Of a stretch of 64,000 bases of DNA, positions 29,117-38,748 are shown one piece after another. The position numbers were made by a program, and so were the translations under genes. Source of the DNA: Rhodospirillales bacterium (lineage in GTDB: Bacteria; Pseudomonadota; Alphaproteobacteria; Rhodospirillales; Rhodospirillaceae); NCBI GenBank assembly GCA_028278135.1, contig JANQEW010000029.1:402889-466888 (forward strand), written 5' to 3'. The notes under the pieces were generated by a model. It saw nothing but the letters and a program-made list of their open reading frames with translations. It searched no databases and was not told where the DNA came from. Position 1 is the first letter of the stretch, and every line of letters starts with the position of its first letter.

Positions 29117-29467
29117 ATGATTTTTCTCGTCCGTTTGCTTGGATGGTCCCTGATGATAGCTGCTGTTCTAGTTGCCTCGCTGGAGATGCTAATGGCCCTT
29201 AGTACGGGCACTTATATTAGTCTTGCTACTAGAGATATATGGACTTTGCTTGCCGGTGTGCCCCCCGCCTTCAAAGCAAGTCTGGCTCAATGGCCAGAGA
29301 CAACCAGTGTTCCCTCAAAGCTTGGTATTCTGTTGAATCATGTTGGGGCGATAGCCATGGAGATACCCGCATGGACTATGGTGGGATCTGTGGGAGGGCT
29401 TCTTGTCTTAACGAGTCGTGTGCACCGTCTTCACCAATCCGGTCACTACCGTCGTTTATTTCGATAG
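29117..29467 (+). CDS. Small membrane protein of unknown function
   Basis: The 116-residue protein has two strongly hydrophobic segments, about residues 3-28 and 75-100, separated by a short polar loop, and a basic C-terminus. I chose the ATG 6 bases after GGAG; the open frame extends 60 bases further upstream without a ribosome site. I do not recognise the family. It lies between the GST-like gene and the crotonase on the same strand, 62 bases before the latter. Confidence 0.65.
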   Translation: MIFLVRLLGWSLMIAAVLVASLEMLMALSTGTYISLATRDIWTLLAGVPPAFKASLAQWPETTSVPSKLGILLNHVGAIAMEIPAWTMVGSVGGLLVLTSRVHRLHQSGHYRRLFR

Positions 29468-29529
29468 CAGTCGAGATTGATTCTCTTTGAATTCTTGGCC
29501 TCAGACTCTTCTGACCTTGAGGGGATAAC

Positions 29530-30318
29530 ATGACAGAGAAAATTCTGGTCAAGCATGACGGCTCGATTGTTACCGTGCTCCTGAACAAACCTGAAAGATA
29601 CAACGCCCTCGACAGATCTATGTGGGAAGAGTTAGGGGATGTTTGTGAGGGTCTGGGCAAAAATACAGCTATACGTTGTATTATCCTGCGCGGTGCTGGC
29701 AAGAGGGCCTTTACCGCTGGTGCTGATGTGACAATGTTCGAAGCAGAACGCGGGAATCCCGAGCAGGCAAGAACTTATGACGACTCAATGCACAGAGCGC
29801 TTGCCGTAGTGCACAATAACGCGCATCCAGTGATAGCGGCCATAGAAGGACTATGTCTTGGGGCAGGATTAGCCCTAGCAGCTATGGCTGACATGCGGCT
29901 CTGTGGTAAGGGGAGCAGATTCGGCATACCAGTGAGCAAACTGGGGCTTCCCATGCCAAAGCAAGAGATCAATGCCATCATGCGTCTTGTTGGCCATGCT
30001 CGTCTGTTGGAGATTTTGCTGGAGGCCCGCATATTTGATGCCGCTGAAGCTTTAGCAATGGGGTTAATGAACAGGGTCGTGGCCTCGGTAGAGTCCGAGG
30101 CCATCGCTACCGCTCAACGTATTGCCGTTGGTGCACCGCTGGTTCATCGTTGGCACCGCCACTACATTCGTCAGCTGCTGGAGCTGGAGACACACGGGCC
30201 ACACGCGATGACAGACTATGCGCGAGAATCAGATTATCAGTTCTTTGACACAGAGGACTACAGAGAAGGCTTACGAGCTTTTCAGCACAAGCGTCCTTCT
30301 GTGTTTCTAGGGCGCTGA
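29530..30318 (+). CDS. Crotonase-family enoyl-CoA hydratase/isomerase
   Basis: The 262-residue protein has the crotonase oxyanion-hole segments (AFTAGADVTMF near 60-70; GLCLGAGLALA near 108-118). By eye, the Glu144 position of rat enoyl-CoA hydratase reads Val here (FGIPV instead of FGQPE), while the Glu164-equivalent (LLEILLEA) is kept. Classic hydration needs both, so this may be an isomerase or another crotonase reaction. GAGGGG precedes the ATG. No pathway partner is adjacent. Confidence 0.8.
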   Translation: MTEKILVKHDGSIVTVLLNKPERYNALDRSMWEELGDVCEGLGKNTAIRCIILRGAGKRAFTAGADVTMFEAERGNPEQARTYDDSMHRALAVVHNNAHPVIAAIEGLCLGAGLALAAMADMRLCGKGSRFGIPVSKLGLPMPKQEINAIMRLVGHARLLEILLEARIFDAAEALAMGLMNRVVASVESEAIATAQRIAVGAPLVHRWHRHYIRQLLELETHGPHAMTDYARESDYQFFDTEDYREGLRAFQHKRPSVFLGR

Positions 30319-30862
30319 TGGTGTAGACCCAAAAGGGCCACTGAGGCCACTGAGGGGCCGTCATGCCTTTTTGCTTTTTCTCGGCTTTGAGCGGACTATG
30401 AATCTTGAAATCTTCGCTGCAAAAATTTCTCCTTGAGATATGTCTTCCTCAAGACCTCAGGGTCTCCGCATGTTCACAAGGCCCAGTTCACAGGAGCCTT
30501 TGAGGGCATCCACCATGGTAGTTAAGAAGCAGACTGTCACCGCCCTCTAGAGTATTTCTATGTGATATTGTGAGATTAAGGGTATACGCGTGATGTAACT
30601 GATTGCGTCATGAGTGCGAGGAATAGACTGTTTTCCCAAGCCTCGTAGTGATCAGTACTACGAAACGCCTGTCAGAGCTTGTAGAGAGGGACGGCTATCG
30701 AACGTCTCAAGAGCACAGTTTTCGTAAAGTGGTTATGACTGGTCATATGACTGGTAAGTTGACTTCGCCTTAGCAGAGGGCTAGGATTCTTTTGCACTGC
30801 AGAACAGTGCTTGAGACTTACAAGCACAAGGGTGTGTTCCTTTTCTGAAGGTGGAGGGAATT
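30319..30862. other. Non-coding gap between crotonase and sdhC
   Basis: About 540 bases without a credible gene. It contains a 9-bp tandem pair (GGCCACTGA twice, 30336-30353), a 10-bp pair with period 12 (TATGACTGGT, 30734-30755), and a perfect 7-bp hairpin TCGTAGT/ACTACGA at 30643-30663. The sdh promoter must lie here but I cannot place it. Confidence 0.6.
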
Positions 30863-31246
30863 ATGGCTCACCAGGACAGACCGCTTTCTCCACATATACA
30901 AATCTACCGACCCCAAATGACCTCTCTGATGTCGATTGTGCACCGCATCACGGGCGTGGCCCTGGTAGGTGGGACTTTTGTGTTAACTTACTGGTTGGGA
31001 GCGGCAGCTTATGGACAGGCGGCGTATGCTCAAGCACAGACTCTGCTAAGCTCATTGGTGGGAAACTTGATGATCTTTTTTTGGTCCGTCGCTCTTTTTT
31101 ATCACCTGTGCAATGGCATTCGTCACTTTATATGGGATCTCGGATACGGGCTTGAACGCGAACAAGTTTATGCGTCTGGATTCATTGTTTGGGTTGTGAC
31201 TGCTGTACTCAGTATGCTGGCTTGGGGCCTTGCCCTTTCAGTCTAA
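30863..31246 (+). CDS. sdhC: Succinate dehydrogenase cytochrome b556 subunit
   Basis: Membrane anchor subunit of complex II that binds haem b and quinone. The 127-residue protein begins with the SPHIQIYRPQMTSLMSIVHRITG-type N-terminus and has three transmembrane helices with a haem-ligand His in LFYHLCNGIRH. GGAGGGAA precedes this ATG. It heads sdhCDAB. Confidence 0.95.
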   Translation: MAHQDRPLSPHIQIYRPQMTSLMSIVHRITGVALVGGTFVLTYWLGAAAYGQAAYAQAQTLLSSLVGNLMIFFWSVALFYHLCNGIRHFIWDLGYGLEREQVYASGFIVWVVTAVLSMLAWGLALSV

Positions 31247-31257
31247 GGAAAAAAGTG

Positions 31258-31638
31258 ATGAATATGCGTTCAGAATTAGGCCAGGTCCGTGGCCTTGGCA
31301 CTGCTAAGAAAGGAGTCGGGCACTGGTGGACACAGCGTCTGACTGCAGTGATTCTCGTGCCGCTCTCTTTTTGGTTGGTGGTTGTGGTGATTAGTCTGAA
31401 AAATGCAGATTACGAGACTCTACATGCCTTTTTCAGAATACCGGGCAATCTGGTTCTAATGCTTGTGACAGTGGGCACGGCATACTACCATGCTCAGCTA
31501 GGGCTGCAGGTAATCATTGAAGATTATGTTCACCACGAGCTAGCCAAAATCGCTGGACTCGTTCTTGTCAAGTTTTTGGTTATTTTGCTAGCGACGTTCG
31601 CGGTGGTAGCAGGCTTCAAAGTTGCATACGGAGGGTAG
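31258..31638 (+). CDS. sdhD: Succinate dehydrogenase membrane anchor subunit SdhD
   Basis: Second anchor of complex II. The 126-residue product has the N-terminal GTAKKGVGHWWTQRLTA segment, three predicted membrane helices and the YYHAQLGLQVIIEDYVHH haem/quinone-site region near 80-97. AAGGAA lies 7 bases before the ATG. It follows sdhC by 11 bases and precedes sdhA by 6. Confidence 0.94.
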   Translation: MNMRSELGQVRGLGTAKKGVGHWWTQRLTAVILVPLSFWLVVVVISLKNADYETLHAFFRIPGNLVLMLVTVGTAYYHAQLGLQVIIEDYVHHELAKIAGLVLVKFLVILLATFAVVAGFKVAYGG

Positions 31639-31644
31639 CGAGCG

Positions 31645-33429
31645 ATGGCTGCGTATGACATCATTGATCACGCGTATGACGTTGTGGTCGTCGGTGCCGG
31701 AGGGGGGGGGTTACGTGCTACCCTTGGTATGAGTGTCACAGGCCTTAAGACTGCCTGCATCACAAAAGTTTTTCCAACTCGCAGCCATACGGTCGCCGCG
31801 CAAGGGGGCATTGGTGCTGCACTGGGCAACATGTCAGAAGATAACTGGATCTGGCACATGTTCGATACTGTGAAAGGCTCTGACTGGCTTGGCGATCAGG
31901 ATGCCATCGAGTACATGTGTCGTGAAGCCATCCCTGCAGTCTACGAACTAGAGCACTTTGGCGTGCCGTTTTCACGTACGACAGATGGTCGTATCTACCA
32001 GCGCCCCTTTGGGGGGCACATGCGTAACTTTGGTGAAGCTCCAGTACAGCGGGCCTGCGCAGCGGCGGATCGCACAGGTCATGCCATTTTGCACACGCTA
32101 TACCAGCAGTCACTCAAACACTCAGCGCGCTTTTTTATTGAATATTTTGCGATTGACCTTCTACTTGATGATAGTGGCGTCTGTCGCGGTGTGTTAGCGT
32201 GGAATCTGGCGGATGGGAGCTTACACCGCTTCCGCGCTCATATGACCGTGCTAGCCACTGGTGGCTACGGCAGAGCGTATTTCTCGTGCACCTCAGCCCA
32301 TACTTGTACAGGCGATGGGAATGGTATGGTGCTGCGTGCAGGCCTCCCTGTGCAGGATCATGAGTTTGTGCAGTTCCATCCTACCGGCATCTATGGCTCT
32401 GGCTGTCTGATTACTGAAGGAGCGCGTGGCGAGGGTGGCTATCTCACAAATGCGGCAGGAGAGCGTTTCATGGAGCGCTATGCCCCGACGGCCAAGGATC
32501 TCGCGTCCCGTGATGTGGTCTCCAGGGCTATGACAGTGGAAATACGTGATGGTCGCGGCGTCGGAGAGCAGAAGGATCACATTTACCTGCACCTTGAGCA
32601 TCTGGGGGCTGATGTGTTGCATCAGCGCTTACCAGGTATCACAGAAACAGTTCGTATCTTTTCCGGCGTGGATGCGACTCGCACCCCCTGCCCAGTATTA
32701 CCGACAGTACATTACAATATGGGCGGTATCCCGACTAACTATCATGGTGAGGTCATAAGACCTGTTTCTGACGACCCGGATTCTGTTTGCCATGGCCTGA
32801 TGGCGATTGGTGAGTGTGCTTGTGTGTCTGTGCATGGTGCTAACAGACTGGGAACAAACTCACTCCTCGACATTGTCGTGTTTGGTCGGGCAGCAGCCCT
32901 ACGCACCAGCAAGTGGCTAAAAAAGCCAGGCACTGGACACGAGCCACTCGCCTCATCTGTGACTGACCGTGCTGTCGCTCACTTCGACAGAGTCCGCTAC
33001 GCCAACGGTAGTATACAAACGGCCGTACTGCGTCTTCAGATGCAGCGCACCATGCAGAATGACGCTGCTGTGTTCAGGACAGCACAGAGTTTACAGGCAG
33101 GCTGTGAAAAAATGGCAGATATTGCTAAGAGTACAGCCGATATAGGGCTGAAGGACCGTTCCATGATTTGGAATTCAGACCTGGTAGAGGCATTGGAACT
33201 AGAAAATTTGATGGCTTGTGCCGTTACTACTATTAAAGGTGCTGTCGCACGTAATGAAAGCCGTGGTGCCCATGCGCGTGAGGATTATCCGGAGCGTGAT
33301 GACACCAACTGGATGAAGCATACCCTCGCCTGGATGGACGACAAGTGGCGTGTGACACTGGGATACAGGCCCGTTCACCTTGAGCCCCTGACGGTAGAAT
33401 CCATTATGCCCAAGGTACGCGTGTACTGA
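31645..33429 (+). CDS. sdhA: Succinate dehydrogenase flavoprotein subunit
   Basis: FAD-containing catalytic subunit that oxidises succinate to fumarate. The 594-residue protein has the dinucleotide-binding GAGGGG (17-22), His48 in SHTVAAQGG for covalent FAD, the HPTGIYGSG region and a full C-terminal domain. In this organism the reaction would also recycle succinate released by SmtAB. The Rossmann glycine loop is encoded by an unusual run of nine G (31702-31710), a slippage-prone tract inside an essential gene. Confidence 0.97.
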   Translation: MAAYDIIDHAYDVVVVGAGGGGLRATLGMSVTGLKTACITKVFPTRSHTVAAQGGIGAALGNMSEDNWIWHMFDTVKGSDWLGDQDAIEYMCREAIPAVYELEHFGVPFSRTTDGRIYQRPFGGHMRNFGEAPVQRACAAADRTGHAILHTLYQQSLKHSARFFIEYFAIDLLLDDSGVCRGVLAWNLADGSLHRFRAHMTVLATGGYGRAYFSCTSAHTCTGDGNGMVLRAGLPVQDHEFVQFHPTGIYGSGCLITEGARGEGGYLTNAAGERFMERYAPTAKDLASRDVVSRAMTVEIRDGRGVGEQKDHIYLHLEHLGADVLHQRLPGITETVRIFSGVDATRTPCPVLPTVHYNMGGIPTNYHGEVIRPVSDDPDSVCHGLMAIGECACVSVHGANRLGTNSLLDIVVFGRAAALRTSKWLKKPGTGHEPLASSVTDRAVAHFDRVRYANGSIQTAVLRLQMQRTMQNDAAVFRTAQSLQAGCEKMADIAKSTADIGLKDRSMIWNSDLVEALELENLMACAVTTIKGAVARNESRGAHAREDYPERDDTNWMKHTLAWMDDKWRVTLGYRPVHLEPLTVESIMPKVRVY

Positions 33430-33477
33430 TACTGATGTGATCCGAGAGTTTATGTTCAAGCTCGGAAGGAGTGATCT

Positions 33478-34260
33478 ATGGTTGAATTTTCATTGCCTTA
33501 CGCCTCACGCGTGAGGACTGGCAAATCCCACTGTACTCCAGTTAGCACAGAGACTGCAAAGAAGTTCCAGATCTATCGCTATGATCCTGATTCGAACGGC
33601 ACGCCGCGTCTTGATGCCTATGAGATCGATACCAAATCATGCGGACCAATGGTACTGGATGCCCTGCTGAAGATAAAGAATGAGATAGACTCGACTCTGA
33701 CTTTTCGTCGTTCCTGTCGTGAAGGGATTTGCGGCAGTTGCGCAATGAATGTCGATGGAACGAATACCTTGGCCTGCTTAAAACCAATTGCAGAGATTAG
33801 AGGAGACGTGAAGATCTATCCATTACCACACTTACCAGTAATTAAGGATTTAGTGCCAGACCTCTCATGGCAGTACTCTCAGATAGAATCTATAGAACCT
33901 TGGTTGCAGTGCGACACATCTTCTCCTCCATTCGCAGAACGCTTGCAAAGTCCTGAGGAGCGAGCTCGGTTAGATGGATTATGGGAATGTATCCTCTGTT
34001 TCTGCTGTCAGACAAGTTGCCCTAGCTACTGGTGGAATGGAGATCGTTATTTGGGGCCAGCTGTCCTGTTACAAGCATATCGTTGGTTGTCAGATTCTAG
34101 AGATGAGAATACCGGAAAACGTCTTGATATGTTAGAAGACCCTTTTAGATTGTATCGATGTCATACAATAATGAATTGTACAATTGCATGTCCGAAAGGA
34201 CTGAATCCTGGCAAGGCCGTGGGGCGAATCAAGCAGATGATGTTCAAACGCTCTGAATAG
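33478..34260 (+). CDS. sdhB: Succinate dehydrogenase iron-sulfur subunit
   Basis: Carries electrons from FAD to quinone through three clusters. The 260-residue sequence shows the [2Fe-2S] cysteines in [10 protein letters not shown] plus a later Cys, the [4Fe-4S] motif [12 protein letters not shown], and the [3Fe-4S] partner cysteines in [13 protein letters not shown] good ribosome site (GGAGTG) precedes the ATG. Last gene of sdhCDAB, 48 bases after sdhA. Confidence 0.97.
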   Translation: MVEFSLPYASRVRTGKSHCTPVSTETAKKFQIYRYDPDSNGTPRLDAYEIDTKSCGPMVLDALLKIKNEIDSTLTFRRSCREGICGSCAMNVDGTNTLACLKPIAEIRGDVKIYPLPHLPVIKDLVPDLSWQYSQIESIEPWLQCDTSSPPFAERLQSPEERARLDGLWECILCFCCQTSCPSYWWNGDRYLGPAVLLQAYRWLSDSRDENTGKRLDMLEDPFRLYRCHTIMNCTIACPKGLNPGKAVGRIKQMMFKRSE

Positions 34261-34624
34261 CCCGGCATTGAAGGATTCGGATATTATATATTGTAGTACA
34301 ATGCAGTCGCTAGCCGGAGGACGTTAAGGCGTGGGGTTGCGCTAGATGACCTTGTTACAGCTCTCCAACAATCTGGTGGCCATATCCGCTGGCCCCTGGC
34401 CAGGGTTGATGTGGTCGGCAGTGTATTTTGCCTCTGTTGAGAATCACGTTGAGATCACAACGTGACTATATACAGACGAGTGAGAGGAGGGTGCCGCAGT
34501 GATTATATCGGAAGGTACTATATGAAAGGATACTCCTCTTTAAGAAAGACCCTGTGAGGGAGTTTGATGCGCGCTCTAAGAAACAGCGCATGAGGAAAGC
34601 AGGATAGCTAAAGCGGAGATCGCC
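34261..34624. other. Non-coding gap between sdhB and ferredoxin
   Basis: About 360 bases with only short, unrecognisable open frames. Small inverted segments such as CACGTTGAGATCACAACGTG occur near 34447-34466. No terminator or promoter could be assigned. Confidence 0.5.
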
Positions 34625-34966
34625 ATGCCGAAGATGACGTTCATCGATGATCACGACGGAACTCACTACGAGGTAGAGGCGCCGGAAGGGTTATCTGTCC
34701 TTGAAATTGCCCGTCGGGACAATATTCCCATAGAGGGAGCCTGTGAGGGTTCGCTCGCCTGTGCCACCTGTCACGTCATTGTTGATGATGCCTGGTTTGA
34801 CAAGCTCAAACCCGCGAGTGAAGATGAGGAGGATATGTTGGATTTAGCTTTCAGCTTAACCACTACATCGCGTTTAGGCTGTCAGATCATCATGAACAGG
34901 GATTTAGATGGCTTGGTCGTCAGACTGCCTCCGACTCCTGCGACACGGAATATTCACGGAAAATAG
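34625..34966 (+). CDS. Adrenodoxin-type [2Fe-2S] ferredoxin
   Basis: The 113-residue protein has the ISC/adrenodoxin-type cluster motif with Cys40, Cys46, Cys49 and Cys86 ([10 protein letters not shown] ... LGCQI). Such ferredoxins feed electrons to Fe-S cluster assembly or to P450-type enzymes; without isc neighbours the partner is open. A strong intrinsic terminator follows the stop. Confidence 0.93.
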   Translation: MPKMTFIDDHDGTHYEVEAPEGLSVLEIARRDNIPIEGACEGSLACATCHVIVDDAWFDKLKPASEDEEDMLDLAFSLTTTSRLGCQIIMNRDLDGLVVRLPPTPATRNIHGK

Positions 34967-34997
34967 CTGGTGCTCTTTGAGAGAGCTGCTTTTTTTT
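34965..34997 (+). terminator. Intrinsic terminator after the ferredoxin gene
   Basis: Stem GCTCT/AGAGC with a 5-nt loop, extended by outer AGC/GCT pairs, and an uninterrupted run of eight T (34990-34997). It starts within the ferredoxin stop codon. Confidence 0.85.
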
Positions 34998-35094
34998 CAT
35001 GCCTTAGTGAAAGCTTACTGAATGAGGCTTGCAGAGCAGCGGTATCTCTGCTAAGATTCAGCCGGCGCGCCGTTTTTTATGCCGGCACGGTGTC

Positions 35095-35171
35095 GGGGGT
35101 GTAGCTCAGTCGGTTAGAGCGCCGGCCTGTCACGCCGGAGGTCGCGGGTTCGAGCCCCGTCACTCCCGCCA
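35095..35171 (+). tRNA. tRNA-Asp (anticodon GTC)
   Basis: Full cloverleaf: acceptor GGGGGTG/CACTCCC with one G-U pair, D arm GCTC/GAGC, anticodon stem CCGGC/GCCGG with loop CTGTCAC, T loop TTCGAGC, discriminator G and encoded CCA. Length is 77 nt including CCA. Confidence 0.98.
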
Positions 35172-35183
35172 TGAAACCACGTC

Positions 35184-35218
35184 CGTGTGACTCTCGTGTG
35201 ACTCTGTTGTGACTCTGT
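35184..35218. repeat. Overlapping 11-bp duplications after tRNA-Asp
   Basis: CGTGTGACTCT occurs twice (35184-35205), and the overlapping TGTGACTCTGT occurs twice (35197-35218), giving three near-copies in a row just behind the tRNA. Confidence 0.88.
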
Positions 35219-35695
35219 TCAGAGAGAATCGCGTCTTACCGCTTGGACCAGTCAACGAGTCGTGCTAACACCGCTGTTCTTCTCTGGCAAACATCTCTAT
35301 AATATTTCTATCTACAGGTGCGCATGAGAGGAGGTAGAAACAGTCTTTTGCGGGGGAGTCTTGGCAAAAGACAGACTGAAGAGCTTTGGGGAATGCGTGG
35401 CTTCTCTTTTGCGACGCGTAAAGGGCCCGACGTTAATAGAGTGCTCACCATGTAGTCTAGTCAGAAAACGGATTCTTCCCCGACTTCGTTTGAAATCACA
35501 AGCCGCTTGCGGCATACTCGCAACCCTGCAAGCCTACTCATTGAGAGCAAGGCTGCAATTCTCGTCCACTCGTTGGGAGGAAGATCGTGTATTTGCGGTC
35601 TGTAAAGATGCTGACCTCTGCTGAAGGGGGTACCACAGTTGTCTACCGTAGAGCTGTCGATCTTATTCTCAATCTCTAGCACCAGGATGTTCTCG
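35219..35695. other. Leader/gap upstream of the cold-shock gene with a strong hairpin
   Basis: About 480 bases without a recognisable gene. A perfect 9-bp hairpin GTCTTTTGC/GCAAAAGAC with a 12-nt loop lies at 35343-35372. Cold-shock genes often have long structured leaders, so part of this may be 5' UTR, but the promoter is not identifiable. Confidence 0.5.
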
Positions 35696-36136
35696 ATGCC
35701 AAGGGCCACCGTCAAATGGTTCAACCCCGCCAAGGGATTCGGTTTTGTTACTCCGTCAGACGGAGGTCCGGATGCCTTTCTACACATATCGGCAGTCGAG
35801 CAAGCCGGCCTCACCGCTTTGCCGGAAGGTACGGTAATCGATTGCTATGTTGCGAAAGGCAAAAAAGGACCGCAAGTTGAGATGATAAAGGAAGTAGTCA
35901 AAATGGGTGCAAGCAACTCAGCAAATGGGGAGGTTGTAGAAGGAACAGTAAAATTCTATAATGGAGAAAAAGGTTTTGGTTTTGTTTCACCAGACGATGG
36001 CGGCAAGGATGTATTTGTCGGCAATCGCGTGATTGAAAGGGCTGGCTTGTCAATGCTTGAGGCTGGACAGCGCGTCCGTCTAACCATTCGTGTTGGTCAG
36101 AAGGGGCCGATGGCAGATTCTGTGTCCTTATTGTAA
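35696..36136 (+). CDS. Double cold-shock-domain protein
   Basis: The 146-residue product contains two CspA-type OB folds in tandem. The first has RNP1 KGFGFV and RNP2 DAFLHIS (about residues 1-68); the second has KGFGFVSPDDGGKDVFVGN (about 80-146), where the usual RNP2 His is Asn. Two-domain cold-shock proteins are typical of alphaproteobacteria and bind single-stranded nucleic acid. AGGA lies 8 bases before the ATG; another in-frame ATG 9 bases upstream is possible. Confidence 0.92.
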   Translation: MPRATVKWFNPAKGFGFVTPSDGGPDAFLHISAVEQAGLTALPEGTVIDCYVAKGKKGPQVEMIKEVVKMGASNSANGEVVEGTVKFYNGEKGFGFVSPDDGGKDVFVGNRVIERAGLSMLEAGQRVRLTIRVGQKGPMADSVSLL

Positions 36137-36471
36137 AGGGTCTGTCTGTGGGCAAGATCGCCTCATATCGTAGCTGTTAATATGTGATGTGTGGTGTGGG
36201 TGTGCCTGTTGGAGGAGGGTTGCGATACCGTATATCAGATCAAGTATAAGTTTCTGAGAAAACCTACTGGAACGTGGAACGACAGGTGGGTGGGTGAGGA
36301 TGTGGCTGTTGCTGAATTGCGATGGACGGACAGCCTTTATTGCTTAATGTCACATGACACGTCGTTTCCCTTCTGAGAAGAAGAGAAGAAGACATGTCCC
36401 TCTGCCCCTACGTAGGTCCTGACCTCCTCTCTTGGGAGACGAGCGGAGGCACTCCGATGGTAGACTAGTTT
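36137..36471. other. Gap between cold-shock gene and priA
   Basis: About 335 bases. A 61-codon open frame (36191-36376) has no similarity I recognise and no ribosome site, so I do not call it. No terminator seen. Confidence 0.5.
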
Positions 36472-38553
36472 ATGGGATTCTCTTCACGCAGGCATGAGCA
36501 GCGAGTGGCAGTTCTCTTACCGCTGCCACTCGCCTGTCCTTATGATTACAGCCTACAGACTACGCAGACCACGCCTCCCGGTACTTTTGTCAAAGTGCCA
36601 CTGAGAGGACGTGTGGAAACGGGTGTCGTTTGGCACCCCGCCTATGGTAGGAAGGTCGGGCGTCTGCGATCTGTGCTGACGGTGCTGGATATGCCGTCCT
36701 TGCCAGCTGTTGTCATGAGGTTCATTGATTGGGTCGCAGCTTATACTTTGGCACCGCCTGGGACCGTACTGAGAATGGTTATGAACGTGCCAGTGGCTAT
36801 AGGGAATTCATCTTCTATAGATAGTTCTTTTGTCAACTCTACATATGGATGTCGTCTGAAAGACGTGCATATAGAAAAATTAAAAGTGTCATCACCGATT
36901 AGCCAGACTGCTTCCCATACCGCTCTGTCACAAACTCAAAAATCTGCTGCTGATTCACTGATTGCAGCAGTACGAGCGGAGCGATTCTCTATTACCCTAT
37001 TAGAGGGAGTCATGGGCTCTGGTAAAACAGAGGTTTATTGTGAGGCCGTGGCCGAAGCTCTGCGTTCCGGCCGCCAGGTTCTCGTCATGCTACCTGAAAT
37101 CGCCTTCACAACACAATGGTTAGACCGTTTTACAAGCAGATTCGGCTTGGCATCAGCCGCGTGGCATTCAGAATTGACACTGACCGTCCGACGCTTTCTC
37201 TGGCGTGCGATCGCTGCGGGACAAATCCAACTAGTTGTTGGAACACGCTCCGCTCTTTTCTTACCTTACCCTAATCTAGGATTGATCATCGTAGATGAAG
37301 AGCATGAACTCGCCTTCAAACAGGAAGGTGGAGTCTTGTACCACGCCCGTGACATGGCTGTAGTACGTGGCCAGCTTGGTGAGCATGCTGTCATCCTGAC
37401 AAGCGCGACGCCCTCTCTGGAGACACGTGTGAATGTTTGGATTCGTCGTTATGACTTAATACAATTGTCCCTTCAGTATAGGGATACTCTCATGCCTCGT
37501 ATCTCTGCAATTGACATGCGACGCATGCGCCCAGAGTATGGGGTATGGGGTCAATCCTGGCTAGCCCCCCCTTTGGTAGAAGAGATTCGGCAAACTCTCA
37601 TGGCCGGTGAACAGGTTATGCTTTTCCTGAATCGCCGGGGGTATGCCCCATTGACTCTGTGTCGTACATGTGGTTTCCGTTTCCGCTGTCCCCACTGCAC
37701 AGCCTGGCTGGTAGAACATCGCCACTTGCAAGGACTCTCCTGCCATCACTGCGGTTATGTCACGGACTTACCGAATCAATGTCCACACTGCGGGAGCTTC
37801 GGTCGTTTTGCGGTCTGTGGTCCTGGTGTCGAACGTATCGCAGAGGAGGTTGCCAAACGTTTCCCCGCCGCCCGTCTCGCCCTCCTGACCAGTGACCATC
37901 TGAAGAATGGGCCTGCGGCAACGACGACTCTGTTGCAGCAAATAGCGACAGGCAGCATTGATATGGTCATAGGCACCCAAATCATAACCAAGGGCCCGCC
38001 TCATTTCCCTCGTTTGACCCTTGTCGGGATCGTCGATGCGGATCTCGGATTGGCTGGTGGGGATCTGCGTGCCGCTGAGCGCACATTCCAGCTCTTATCG
38101 CGGGTAGCCGGAGTAGTAGGAGTCGGAGGCCAGGGAGGACGGCATGGGCGTGTCCTTGTACAGACCTATGACCCGCTTCACCCTGTTATGGATGCCCTAC
38201 TCTCTGGTACACGGGAACGTTTTTATGCGGCCGAAGCAGCACAGCGCCGAGACGCCGGTATGCCTCCATTTGGCCAGCTTGTCGCTTTAATTGTTTCCGG
38301 TCTTAACGGGTCAGAAGTTGGGATTGTTGCTGCAGAACTGGCCCACCATAAACCGTGTGGGCCAGACATCACTGTACTGGGACCGGTACCGGCACCGCTT
38401 GCTTTCCTGCGTGATCGTCACAGGCATCGTCTGTTATTGAAGGCTAGCCGCAAAACACGGGTTCAGCCTCTAATACGATTATGGCTAGATAAAATTAAAA
38501 TACCACGCGGAATAAAAGTAAAAGTAGATATCAATCCATATAACTTTCTCTAA
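36472..38553 (+). CDS. priA: Primosomal replication protein N' (PriA helicase)
   Basis: Superfamily 2 helicase that reloads the replisome at stalled forks. The 693-residue protein has the N-terminal 3'-OH-binding domain, Walker A GVMGSGKTE, the DEEH box, and the zinc-binding cysteine pairs in CRTCGFRFRCPHC and CHHCGY...CPHCG. The poorly conserved linker at about residues 105-145 is AT-rich relative to its surroundings. The stop codon lies inside a 14-bp tandem duplication. Confidence 0.96.
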   Translation: MGFSSRRHEQRVAVLLPLPLACPYDYSLQTTQTTPPGTFVKVPLRGRVETGVVWHPAYGRKVGRLRSVLTVLDMPSLPAVVMRFIDWVAAYTLAPPGTVLRMVMNVPVAIGNSSSIDSSFVNSTYGCRLKDVHIEKLKVSSPISQTASHTALSQTQKSAADSLIAAVRAERFSITLLEGVMGSGKTEVYCEAVAEALRSGRQVLVMLPEIAFTTQWLDRFTSRFGLASAAWHSELTLTVRRFLWRAIAAGQIQLVVGTRSALFLPYPNLGLIIVDEEHELAFKQEGGVLYHARDMAVVRGQLGEHAVILTSATPSLETRVNVWIRRYDLIQLSLQYRDTLMPRISAIDMRRMRPEYGVWGQSWLAPPLVEEIRQTLMAGEQVMLFLNRRGYAPLTLCRTCGFRFRCPHCTAWLVEHRHLQGLSCHHCGYVTDLPNQCPHCGSFGRFAVCGPGVERIAEEVAKRFPAARLALLTSDHLKNGPAATTTLLQQIATGSIDMVIGTQIITKGPPHFPRLTLVGIVDADLGLAGGDLRAAERTFQLLSRVAGVVGVGGQGGRHGRVLVQTYDPLHPVMDALLSGTRERFYAAEAAQRRDAGMPPFGQLVALIVSGLNGSEVGIVAAELAHHKPCGPDITVLGPVPAPLAFLRDRHRHRLLLKASRKTRVQPLIRLWLDKIKIPRGIKVKVDINPYNFL

Positions 38554-38567
38554 ATAACTTTCTCTAA
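38540..38567. repeat. 14-bp tandem duplication across the priA stop
   Basis: Two perfect 14-bp copies (38540-38553 and 38554-38567); the first holds the last codons and stop of priA, so the second is a non-coding copy of the gene end. Confidence 0.92.
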
Positions 38568-38583
38568 AACAGGCTCGCAAATC

Positions 38584-38607
38584 TCTTATAGAGAGTCTTA
38601 TAGAGAG
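38584..38607. repeat. 12-bp tandem duplication
   Basis: TCTTATAGAGAG occurs twice back to back, 16 bp beyond the priA-end duplication. Confidence 0.92.
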
Positions 38608-38748
38608 ACAGAAAACCCTTCTTTGAGAGAAGAGAGACGGAATCTCATCATACAAGAGAAATCTATGGAAGGGGAGAGTGACACACCGTGCCCCCCCCTA
38701 CCCCACCGCATCCATCTCCTCTCTGTTGTCATAGAGCCTGAAACGTGT

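Noticed and set aside
34285-34445. Possible gene remnant between sdhB and ferredoxin
   Set aside because: A short frame with protein-like composition exists but I cannot match it to any family; left as spacer.
36191-36376. 61-codon open frame upstream of priA
   Set aside because: No ribosome site and no similarity I recognise; not enough support to call a gene.
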